A stretch of 64,000 nucleotides of DNA from Bradysia coprophila (Eukaryota > Arthropoda > Insecta > Diptera > Sciaridae), in assembly GCF_014529535.1 (NCBI RefSeq), contig NW_023503376.1, positions 5,591,716 to 5,655,715 on the forward strand, read 5' to 3'. This document shows, piece after piece, positions 36,401-45,600 of this stretch. Position 1 is the stretch's first letter. Each line of letters opens with the position of its first letter. Below the pieces are notes generated by a model. That model saw only the letters and a list, made by a program, of their open reading frames with translations, did not search any database and had not been told where the DNA came from. Both the position numbers and the translations under genes were made by a program.

Positions 36401-39400
36401 CGGACTGCACGGATGAAAATCAAAAAATTTTGTGGAACGTTGTTCAGGGTCACAAGCAGACTAAGAATATCCAAAAATATCAAATTTGCGACGACATGTT
36501 CAATTAAACTCCATTCAACCACACCGTGGTGGTGGCTATCTTTTACTCAAACTACATTTCAATTCAAAATTTCAACAGAACTGAAACTGCGCTACAGTTT
36601 TGTATGAAAATTATAGCAGAGTTCAGTGGATCTTTTTTGCAATAACTGCCACAGCGGTCGGTGCAACTTCCTCATATATACAACCTTGCATTTTACCATG
36701 TTTACAAGACTTCCTTGAACCTAATTTAAATGAAGACAAAATTCTGAATGATATTCGTTTGACTGTTTAAATGTTCGCAGTTTTTTTTTAAATTTTATTT
36801 TGCAGTGGAACTGAGCCTTCTCAAAGTCCAACAATTTAAGGCACACCCAAAAAATAAATTAAATTAAAAATCAAAATATCGCAAAGTTTAACTCTTGGTT
36901 TTTGGTTTGTCCAGGCAACCAATTGGAAGGAAACGGGTCCGCTTCAGCGACACAATCGATGACTGTGAATACGCCACCGTTGGCCGACGGCCAACGGTCG
37001 AACGAGGTCTTAACGCAGTCGGAACTGAAAACTTCTTCTCTTGCTTTGGCGCCAAACGGCCAAGGTCAATTGAATTTGAGAGAAGAGCAGTTGCCAGCTA
37101 CGTTTAACAAGTCACCGTTCAAAGTGGATGTATTCGTTACAGTTGTGCCCAAACCAAAAGCCAAGAAATCGCGAACCCAACGAGACGAATAAAATTTTGT
37201 TTTTGATTTTCATTCCAATTCCCACCAAATGTAAGATATGAACGGAAGGGTTGACAGTGGTCCTAGACCACTAGAATCTAGCGACTAGATTGTAAACGTT
37301 TTCTTTAGTTTTTACATTTTGCATGCATTTATCAGTATCATATACGTCACGGCTATCATTTTACTACATTTATTTAGATTAGAGAAAGACAATTTACGTA
37401 CAACAAACACCGAATTGATGGATCGACTTAAACGAATTTGGACTAGTTACAAAGAAGTTTTACCTTCCACTAGTCACTGTTATTCAAGTGATTCCGATCA
37501 AATTAACGATAAGGTAAATATCAAAGGCGAGCAAAACTAATTGTTTTTCTTTTTCGTTTCCGTTTGAATTGCAGGTCCGAAATGATCACTCTTCAATCTA
37601 ATGTAGACTATTTATCGAATAGAATAACCAGTAGAGATAACAGTTTTAAAAATGAAAATGAAAATAATTATAACGAAGACTATACACAAAATGAAGGTAC
37701 TTGATGCATTAAAATATCCTCTAACAGCAGCACAACATTCATTTCGTTGGATCAGAGTTTCGGAACCAACGCAAATGTTCATTTTCAGTTTATAATTTCG
37801 CCTCATTTTGTCGGGTGCTTTGTTACCATTTACATTTTTAGAAAAGTTCCTTTCGTTTGTAGTGTTAGTGTCCATCATTGCGGACAGGTGGCGGCACCAT
37901 TCATCGTAAATGTACCAGTAGTCGGACACCTATTGTTCCTTCAACTGGTACACACGTCCGGAGACTGATGCTGCCACCCTAATTCATTTTATTATTTTTT
38001 TTTCATGAAACCATCAATTTCTTCAGTTAAATCTACAGGGAGACCTAATATCGTAACCTTGGCCGAAAAGCACGTCTTCTACCCTTTCGATCGCATGACT
38101 AATTTCAACAATCCGCTGAGAGTGGAAAATTTATCCCGTTTCATGCTTAGGTCATATTAGTAGAGTTGAGCCGCTGTGCGTGTGGCAACTAAGTTTTTCT
38201 TCTCGTATTTGAATCTTATTCACCTAACGTTGACATTTTCCTGAACAAAGAACAGTTTCCCCTCACCGCCAAGTGGTGATGAAAACGAGATTTTGACCCT
38301 AAAAATTACTGACTTCTGTTCCGCACACACCAGACCATCATTTCCGGCGAAGAATATTCTTTAGAATTGTCAAAATTTGCCAGAATTTTTCGAAATTTCT
38401 CTGATAGACAAAAATGTCAGCAAATGCAGAGACAAAGCATAAAAGTACGTCACACGCAAGCTACTGATAGAAACAGACTCTCAATTTCATCGTATTTTAC
38501 CTTGGTTGCATTTCCATCACCGTGTTGCCACGCACCCAACTCAATACTAATGCGACAATTTTTACCCTTTCACTCAGCACCTATCGCACAATCACCGCTC
38601 AGACAAGAAGAGCCAATCTACCGACGAGAGTCACCAGTCGAGCAATCACGACGCAACAGTCCACTCCAAAATGAACCGATCCGACAGCCGGAACGAAATC
38701 CAACCGTTAGCGACAACGATCTGTCCACAAAATATGTCGAACAACCGGAGAGCGACGGAGACAAATACACGAAAGACAGCATTGCCACTGAGAAGCAAAA
38801 GTCTGGATCACCGGTCGAGTACAATTACGGCAAAACTGACATCGAACGAGAATCTTCCGTACCAAGCACACAGTCTTTTATATCAAAACAGCCACCAGCA
38901 GCAACCAATGAATCACAGTACACAACCAGTCTGCGCGAAAACCCTGTTCAACAGTACGAGCAACCAGTTGAGTATAATGCACCAGGAGCTTATGAAGCCA
39001 CTGCAGACAGTTCAGCAAACCAACAACTATATGACACAAACTATGCAACCGAGGAGCAACGTAAATATGATGAACAACCAAAGTATGACGAGCAGCCATA
39101 CGAATACTCACAACAGCCGTACGAACAAACCTACGATGCCGGAGCGTATGACCAACAACAGTACGACCAGCAGCAATATGATCCACAGCAACAATATGAT
39201 CCTCAATATGATCCCACCAATCAGCAATACGAACAATATCCAACAAATTACGACACAAATTACACAAACCAAACAGCATACCAATCCGAACAACAGCAAC
39301 CCGTCGTCGACCCATCCGCATCACTCTCAGGGTACACTGAATCAGCTCCGAGCAGCGGAACTGTGGGGCAAGACTACGCCGGAACTCGAATCGAGCCAAA

Positions 39401-39594
39401 GACACCAACAACCAGACAACAGCCTCAATTACTGCCGAAACAGCCTCCCCCGGCGTAATCCCTTGATTCCGATGGCAGACGAAATAATTCCGGATGTACC
39501 AGCGATTAGCATTAGTAGTCCAAGTTTATTCGAAGATAGTTCGGATTCAAGTCCAACGCTTTCACCAGCCAATACTGTGCAGAAGCTGTTCTAA
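27470..39594 (+). CDS. SDCCAG8-like centrosomal coiled-coil protein
   Basis: Exons: 27470-27654, 32473-32665, 32721-33029, 33093-33454, 33507-33777, 33836-33998, 34087-34325, 34393-34474, 34814-34931, 37380-37513, about 37575-37698, 38579-39458 or beyond. Resemblance to vertebrate SDCCAG8/CCCAP runs in order: VNRLKYLLADSY; IEKQEGYIEQLERESQFCRDELNNL; FEKAQADIEIKRLKDELERQ; LTAECKTLTKRLE. Most of the protein is coiled coil, then a Ser/Glu-rich link and a Q/Y-rich tail of YDEQ and QQYD units (39060-39240). SDCCAG8 acts at centrosomes and ciliary transition fibres. The first exon joins in frame through a GC donor (ACAAG|GCAAGG) over a 4.8 kb intron, and there is no ATG start in exon 2. Two junctions fail by one base: exon 10 to 11, and a C-run at 39446-39451 whose shift would add 46 residues ending at 39594. 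Confidence 0.65.
28083..28488. repeat. AACAAGAAAAAACACAAA low-complexity element
   Basis: The core is a purine/A-rich run with repeating units such as ACAAGAAAAAACACAAAA (28170-28290). It is bracketed by inverted copies of GTGGATAAACAT...ACAAGGTTCGAA on the left, and by TTTATCCATCC with a direct copy of ACAAGGTTCGAA on the right. Long Phe-rich frames on the minus strand are artefacts of this composition. Confidence 0.5.
29115..29429. mobile_element. 315-bp palindromic element, CACTGATA termini
   Basis: It begins CACTGATAAAAAAATTT and ends AATTTTTTTTATCAGTG (one-base length difference). The arms continue for over 100 bp each with high identity (ACTTCGGATATGTATATTCC and complement), with the centre near 29270. 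A related 1044-bp element is at 60743-61786. Confidence 0.75.
35267..35418. repeat. Hairpin around AAAACAATTT/AAATTGTTTT
   Basis: TTCTGCCGTAATTTG...AGAAAAACAATTTCCAG is mirrored by GAAAATTGTTTTTCT...GAATTACGGCAG within about 120 bp. Non-coding, in an SDCCAG8-like intron. Confidence 0.55.
35622..36527. repeat. 906-bp foldback element with 356-bp arms
   Basis: The left arm (about 35622-35977) and right arm (about 36172-36527) are reverse complements with few mismatches, around a 194-bp loop. The 60-73 codon frames in each arm are the same sequence read on opposite strands and are not genes. It lies in the intron between exons 9 and 10 of the SDCCAG8-like gene. Confidence 0.8.
36915..37192 (+). 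CDS. Possible alternative last exon of the SDCCAG8-like gene
   Basis: An open segment after an acceptor-like TTTGTCCAG encodes a hydrophilic peptide ending in a basic stretch (VVPKPKAKKSRTQRDE) and TAA. The stop overlaps an AATAAA (37187-37192 region), the layout of a terminal exon. A short candidate exon begins at 36806 after TTTTGCAG; spliced to exon 9 it would read NGTEPSQ. Only a weak donor (AAA|GTCCAA) joins it to this segment in frame. It may be a short-isoform end or part of a nested gene. Confidence 0.35.
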
Positions 39595-39722
39595 AAACCC
39601 AATTATATTTAGAGTGTGAGTCGTTTACGAGACGAACATTTCATTGCGATTAAGTTAACCAAATGAATTCACAAAATGGAAATTTAAATTATTTAGAATG
39701 ATAACCAAAATGCATCAAAATG

Positions 39723-39728
39723 AATAAA
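39723..39728 (+). terminator. Poly(A) signal of the SDCCAG8-like gene
   Basis: AATAAA in ATGAATAAACC, about 130 bases after the TAA at 39592-39594 and about 265 after the earlier stop at 39456-39458. Confidence 0.45.
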
Positions 39729-40797
39729 CCTTTAAACAATGGCGCGGGAGGTTTAATTTTTCGAAATCGTGTGAGAAAGGTTTCTTTGGTCCAAAATTGA
39801 GGTAAAGTGGATCAACTGAGAAAATCGAATACGTAGACGATAAAAAATGACTGCCGTAGTACCGTTCCAGACGCTGTTCCAGCAGTTGGGCCCCCAGAAA
39901 GATGGAAAAAATCTACATTTCGGGACCAACTTTTTTTTTAAGACTTCTGTAGGCTTGCAGCACAAAAGTGCTGGGTTCATTTATATGTGGAACGATAGTG
40001 GGTGAGGCCAGCTACAACAAGCCATATTCAGTTCCGTGGAACGTCGAAGCTACCGGGAACACCACAACAATTTAAAATAATTTTTTCTTGAGTCGAATCT
40101 ATTGTCGAAAAACTGTTTTCGGTACCCTCTGACACAGGGCCTATTTTTGAGAATTTGATTCCTAAAAATTCTTAAAATTCCTAAAATTCCTTAAATTCCT
40201 AAAAATTCCAAAAATTCTTTAAACTCCTTAAAAATTCCCTAAATTCCTAAAATTTAGAAAAACTGAGTAAAAACGTTCTATTTTCTGGATTTCTAATTAA
40301 ACGTCTTCGAAAATTTTAAAAATTTAATGAAAACAACATTTCAAATGAAATTTACTCAGATCATTTAAATTTTTTTGGTGGAACGTATTCAAATTTCGAT
40401 TTTACGTCGTTTTCCAACGATCAATAATAGACTGTTAACTGGGGACTATAAAAAAATAAAGACGAATATTTTAAGATTAATATTTCGATTATACCTCAGA
40501 GTTCAAAATAATTCAACAATAACCAAGACGTTCACGAAAAAAAAAATTCTTTGAAACCCAAAAAATTGCGAATTCATCGAAAACAAGACAAATGTTTACT
40601 CTTTTTTATGCTAGGCGTTCACAATGAAAAGAGAAACTAATTGTAAAGGCGCTGAAAACAACAGTCGTCACTAATCAAAATTTCATTATCCCGATTTTGA
40701 AATTGTTACGAAAATACGGTATTGCACTTTGTAGTATATTGATTGGTTATACATAATATACCAAGTACTCTGTAAGCATAGCCGAATTGCAGCTTTC

Positions 40798-40961
40798 AAC
40801 CAACGCGCTTCAAGCAAAAGTGCTTCGAGTGACAGCTGCCAAATAGAGTATATTTTGTATAAAAATTTCTTCGATAATTTTTTACAGTGCCAAAATTTGT
40901 TTGCTACACTGTCCCGTTTGAGTACTCCACTTAGAGTACCACTCATGCTTGAAGTGCGTTG
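40798..40961. mobile_element. MITE, AACGCACTTCAAGCA termini, copy 1
   Basis: Left end CAACGCGCTTCAAGCAAAAGTG, right end CACTCATGCTTGAAGTGCGTTG, with a GACAGCTGCCAAATA core. Closely similar to 41609-41759; a shortened relative is at 54801-54876. Confidence 0.65.
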
Positions 40962-41608
40962 TTTCAACCCAAAAACAGCGAAATCTTCTCAAAAAAGGAA
41001 GAGAAATTGAAGAATATCTTTCCTAAGAACTACAAGCGAAGTGAGCATTCATTTTTGTATCAGTTTCTAATCTAATTTAAAGTAATTAATATATTTATCA
41101 CGGTAGTGCATTTATATCGATATTTAAAAAAAGGAAGTGTTACTTGAAGTATCAAAAAATATTTCGTTTACAAAAAAAGTTTCAACTTGTGTACCATTTG
41201 AGGGGGAAACAACCTTAAATGCAACTTATTTACAACTCATTTGCAACCATAGAGGTAGACTACCTAGACCGAAATTATGACCGAAATTCATTGAAAAATT
41301 ATATCACACACACCACTAACACGAAAACGTCAACTTTGCTTTGCTTTTGACATTATGAGTCCCTTTACTTTTGACATTAAGAGTCCCGTATACTGTCTGT
41401 ACACGGAGCTGTCACACACACATTCAAATATATGATTTTTCATTTTAATTTGTCAGTTTGTTATATTGAGAGGGCCCTTGTTTGCAACTCCTTTTTCTTC
41501 TACCGACAATTCTTTTTTCCATAAACATTTAACCAGCGTATCCATAGATTTTTGGTTATGACAGTAACGTAACATTTGATGGGTTTTTGTAACCTTTCGT
41601 GAATGACC

Positions 41609-41759
41609 AACGCACTTCAAGCAAAAGTGATCATCGTCGACAGCTGCCAAATATAGTACTATTTTCCATACAATTGTTTTTTACCGTGTTCCACAGATGT
41701 CTGACAAACTGCCAAGCTTCAGTACCATATTTAGAGTACCACTCATGCTTGAAGTGCGT
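41609..41759. mobile_element. MITE, AACGCACTTCAAGCA termini, copy 2
   Basis: Left end CAACGCACTTCAAGCAAAAG, right end ACTCATGCTTGAAGTGCGT. The core GACAGCTGCCAAATATAGTAC is shared with copy 1. Nested in the hAT-like element. Confidence 0.65.
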
Positions 41760-42279
41760 CCAAAAAAATAACGATAACAAAAACGTAATAAAAGAACCAT
41801 TGTTTAAGGATGACGACCGGGCCTCACTATCTCAGTCGACCTTATACAATTATTGGTATATTAATACAAATGTGCCTATATAGTAGCTGATTTCGATGCA
41901 ACAGCGGCATTAAATTGTAGGATGGCAGAAAAAGACAAGACCGAAAGCTAACTCGAAGGCAAAATCGCAAGAGTGGTTCAAAGGAGTGTTTAAAAAAGCA
42001 TATCTACGTAAAACCATCGAACGTCAATCAAGAATTCAATTTTGACTTTCAAAACAAATATTGTATCTACATTTCAGTCAGTTCAACTTTTTTGTTCGCT
42101 GAAGTAACTACCATTTTTATTCATCCCACGTCACAGACCTAGAATAATAGTATATTACCACATAAATTGATCATGAGCATCATTATCTCATGTTATACTT
42201 ATTAAAGCGGAATCCAAACAAAGTTCTTCTATATTAACCTGATTTACAGTGCATTTGAACTTTATCAAATAACAAAATA

Positions 42280-43506
42280 AACATAGCTAACGCCGACCCG
42301 TACGAAACACCTATTCGTATCAATAGCCTTTAATGTGAAACTCTTCATTTCTCTTACTTCATTTTCTTCTCTGCTGAAAAACTATTCTCCCTTTAAAATC
42401 ACTTACATTATCTACTCTTTGCCTTGTTATCATATACAACTAAATTGCCGGAGGCAATATAGACAGCCCCGTACGAAGTCAAATTTCATAAATTCCTATT
42501 TAAACAGCTATATACCGCTATATTTACCTATATTTCACTGTAAATAAACATTTCACAGAGGAATATGCTATTATATAGCTCTATATGCCTGTATATAGCT
42601 CAATATAGCTGTATATAGGTATATATAGATGTCCATATATGGAATCCCTGAAACCCCTCACACTTAACACATTATTTCCATGTTAACAGAAACACTCTAA
42701 GTACCATTTTTCCCAAGATATTTCTATTTTACTAAAATCCAACATGGCCGCCGGCAGCCATTTTGTTAGGAGACCGGAAATAGTACCGACGCTTTACATT
42801 CGTTAATACCTTTCAAACAAAAAAAAATCATGAAATTCGGTCAAAATTTACTCGAGATATTGTCAAAATACACCACGTTCACTGTACTTCCGAGTAGCCA
42901 GATAAGAGCTCACTCCAAGAGACCTAGCTCACGCTCCGGAGAACATAATTTCATAAATTTTTTTTTGCCTGATTGGTACGGTCAATATCTATCTAATAAA
43001 GCTAAAACAGACGAAATATGTTCAAATGTGGCCGACCTACAAGCAAAAACTGCTTGCCGCCCTGTGCCTGTTCCACACCAAGGGGTCTAACTCACGAGTC
43101 GGTCATCCGATTTCCATAAACTTTTTTTTTGTCGATCGGTATTGTAAATACCTTTTATTTGACGTATCACTTACAAGTTTACGTTTAAATGTCCGGAGAT
43201 ATCTTCGAAAAACCGTAAAGCACTTATTGGGCCACAGCTCGGGAGGGGTCGATCCAAAATCACTCATCTTCGAACTTAGCCTGTCTTTTGACATTACCAA
43301 ACGGGAAAAAAAGAATTTTCAAAATCGAATGCGTTTTACTCAAGTTATCGTGCAGACAGACAGACGGACAGACGGACATTTTTTTTTTCGCGGATTTGGC
43401 ATCTCTAGACAACCACAATAGGTTTCCCCTTACTCAGGGAGTCCAATTCGACGTGTTACAAACGTATGCGTAAACCTATAAGACCCCAGTACTTCGTACG
43501 GGTCTA
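42280..43506. mobile_element. 1.2 kb inverted-repeat element, copy B
   Basis: Nearly identical to copy A at 5395-6606, including the TATATAGC-rich block, the GACA/GACG run and the GACCCGTACGAA ends. Differences are mainly single bases plus an insertion of about 20 bp near 43190-43215 (AGATATCTTCGAAAAACCGT). It lies inside the hAT-like element, so it moved after that element formed or was carried with it. Confidence 0.7.
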
Positions 43507-43910
43507 ATAAATTCCAAGAATTCCCATAAATTCAAAAAAAAATCCTTAAAAATTCTTAAAATTCCAAAAATTCCAAAAAAATTCCTAAAATTCCTTAAAT
43601 TCCTGAAAAATTCCAAAAATTCCAAAAACACATTCTCAAAAATAGGCCCTGCTCTGACATGTGCGTTCTTTCGAATTTTCCTAGAATTGAAAGACGAATC
43701 CAACGAGCTATGTCTCATTAAAATCGGATACCGCTTGTTCCCAAAGTTAAAAAAATCATCTGAAGTTTTGGCGATATTACTCTTAAACCCATACAAACAC
43801 ATAAAATACAGTGAGGTTGTATAAGTGGAACAGCTGAAGCAAATCTTATAACAAATTACCAAACCGACTCTTAGGTCAAAAGTGGTGTGCGTAAGCCTCA
43901 TAGCACCATC

Positions 43911-44192
43911 TCAGCATTTCAAATATTTCTGTTGGACTTCATTCTTATTTTTTTCGTACAAAGTTATTCCCAGACCCTTTACAACCACAACAACATCGCC
44001 ACTAAAAACTCTCACAGACAGATAGGTCTTCGAAAAAGATTTGAAGTCAGTCACTTTCGACCAGCGTTCTCTGGTTGTTTTCGAGCCAATTGAACTCGGA
44101 ATCATTTCATTCATTTTAGCTTTTCCCATGACGTGACTTGACTCGAACATAAGAAATTGGTGCCTGTGCACAGACATTGCGGCGTTGCTCAT
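43911..44192 (-). CDS. Unassigned 93-codon frame downstream of UBE3D
   Basis: The frame has a mixed, protein-like composition (FESSHVMGKAKMNEM, RERWSKVTDFKSFSKTYLSVRVFSGDVVVVVKG) unlike the repeat-derived frames nearby. It lies past the UBE3D poly(A) signal on the same strand. No splice partners or family were recognised and there is no signal peptide. It may be a fragment or chance. Confidence 0.25.
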   Translation of the reverse strand: MSNAAMSVHRHQFLMFESSHVMGKAKMNEMIPSSIGSKTTRERWSKVTDFKSFSKTYLSVRVFSGDVVVVVKGLGITLYEKNKNEVQQKYLKC

Positions 44193-44330
44193 TAGCCAAA
44201 AAAAAGTAGAGAAATTTCACCCATAAAAATCCAGCGAATTTTTTGGAATCTACTACTTCATGTCATCTGCCCGAAAGCTCCAATAAAAGTTGTGTGAAAT
44301 CAAAGCATCGACCAAATGGAAAATTAAAAA

Positions 44331-44340
44331 TTCTTTATTT
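44331..44340 (-). terminator. Poly(A) signal for the DCPS-UBE3D transcript
   Basis: TTCTTTATTT on the plus strand gives AAATAAAGAA on the gene strand, about 85 bases past the UBE3D stop. No equivalent signal can separate DCPS from UBE3D, because their frames overlap. Confidence 0.5.
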
Positions 44341-44424
44341 CAACGAAGAAAAAAAAACTTAGCAAAGGAAACGAATGAGTTTGTAAAACCGAAAACAATA
44401 AAAATGGTAAATCGAATAATCTTC

Positions 44425-45600
44425 TTAGATATGCAAGTAACTGACTGTGAAACCTCCCATGTTTCGATAGGCGACTGGAATAAAATTTGAGTATTCGTTC
44501 AGCGTATCGACGGCAACCGTAAACATTTTCCTCGATATTTGAATGTTACTGCATCCAACGTCATTTTGCCAAAACTTAACCATCGGTCGGGTCTCATCAC
44601 TTTCGATGCGATAGAAAACTTTCATGCCGGCCAATTTCTGCAAACTCACCATACCGTTCGCGAAGCCGGACACAGTGAACAATTCCAGATTTTTGTTCAT
44701 TATTTGCAGTAGCAGGTAATTGGTGCTGCCGTCCGATTCTTTTGTTTCGAATAAAATTTTATTGGTTGACGGTAGACCGGCACTGGACATAAAATCGAAA
44801 TCTTGCACATTTTTCCGGATGATGAAGTAGAAATTTTTGAACACAGACGAACCGTCGAACATTGACCGTGCATCCGATTCCGATTGGATTTTGATGTTTT
44901 CGTCCCAGATTTTGATCGTCGAATCACGTACGGTTTCGCCCAGGAAATTTAGACATCGTCGGCAGTGAACGAAATTATTTTTGGTCTTGATGTTGGTTAG
45001 TCGATTGGCGTTGAATAGGAAAAAGAATTGACCGAATAGCAGGTCGGTGTCGCGCGGTTTGAATTTGGCAAAATTGAATTTTTCTTTGGCATTGATTGGA
45101 TCGTTGGTGCTTGTTGTGTCACTGGTGGAGTGATGCTTGTGACAGAACCATTCGCTTAGATCCAAATTTTCGGATGGAAGCTCCAAAATTCGTTGATAAT
45201 TCACCATTGTGGTCAGTGGACAAGTGCAGTTCGAGCAGATGATCTGAAAGTCCTTGTCTGGCTTCACATTTATTTTCAGCCGTAAAATGTCCGTTGATGA
45301 CTGGTTGTTGTTCAGACTGAGGTACTCGAAGCGAAAATTGTTTTCATTGTTTGTGTTCAGTCGAAAGCTGACACTGTCACCGGCAATATTTAGCAAACTC
45401 AGCGAGCACGTTTCCAATTGAAAATGTTCGGTTAGGTCCAACGTCAACTTGTCGCCGTCGAAGTGAATCGCAATTTCGGATGGTTTCAGTAGAATTTTGA
45501 CCGATTTAGTGTCGGCGAATCGTTTCGTAAATAAAATGAAAAAATTGGCCACTTGCAAACGAGAAGAATATTCGATCAACATTCGATTGATCGGCATCAT
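44425..45600 (-). CDS. Ube3d: UBE3D-like E3 ubiquitin ligase (HECT-like, E3D)
   Basis: Single-exon frame of 391 aa from the ATG at 45598-45600 (MMPINRM); a longer 400-aa version could start at 45627, inside the DCPS frame. Family signs include a first Cys pair ICSNC, then ILELPSENLDLSEWFCHKHH, DLLFGQFFFLFN, and the second Cys pair VHCRRCLNFLGETV. All follow the order seen in vertebrate UBE3D, with a similar length (about 390). UBE3D is an E3 that binds an E2 through its Cys-rich segment and was described as acting on cyclin-type and CPSF-linked substrates. Its start overlaps the DCPS stop by ATGA (45597-45600), with no room for a poly(A) site or promoter other than within DCPS coding sequence. 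This points to a dicistronic mRNA or an internal promoter. Confidence 0.85.
   Translation of the reverse strand: MMPINRMLIEYSSRLQVANFFILFTKRFADTKSVKILLKPSEIAIHFDGDKLTLDLTEHFQLETCSLSLLNIAGDSVSFRLNTNNENNFRFEYLSLNNNQSSTDILRLKINVKPDKDFQIICSNCTCPLTTMVNYQRILELPSENLDLSEWFCHKHHSTSDTTSTNDPINAKEKFNFAKFKPRDTDLLFGQFFFLFNANRLTNIKTKNNFVHCRRCLNFLGETVRDSTIKIWDENIKIQSESDARSMFDGSSVFKNFYFIIRKNVQDFDFMSSAGLPSTNKILFETKESDGSTNYLLLQIMNKNLELFTVSGFANGMVSLQKLAGMKVFYRIESDETRPMVKFWQNDVGCSNIQISRKMFTVAVDTLNEYSNFIPVAYRNMGGFTVSYLHI

Larger units (their letters stand above)
40135..43651. mobile_element. 3.5 kb hAT-like non-autonomous transposon
   Basis: The ends are exact inverted repeats: CAGGGCCTATTTTTGAGAAT at 40135 and its complement ending at 43651. 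The octamer CTCTGACA lies immediately outside on both sides (40127-40134 and 43652-43659), the 8-bp duplication typical of hAT transposons. Both subterminal zones are packed with AATTCC/CCTAAAATTCC units in opposite orientation (about 40160-40260 and 43505-43630), as seen in hAT subterminal transposase-binding regions. No hAT transposase frame is present. Nested inside are a 1.2 kb GTACGA-type element and two CGCACTTCAAGCA MITEs. Confidence 0.8.

Noticed and set aside
35585-36607. Paired frames MVRVLRTARMK... on opposite strands
   Set aside because: They are the same sequence in the two arms of the foldback element.
43476-43901. 141-codon minus-strand frame
   Set aside because: It runs through the AATTCC subterminal repeats of the hAT-like element; the FLEFFRNLRNF-type peptide is a repeat artefact.
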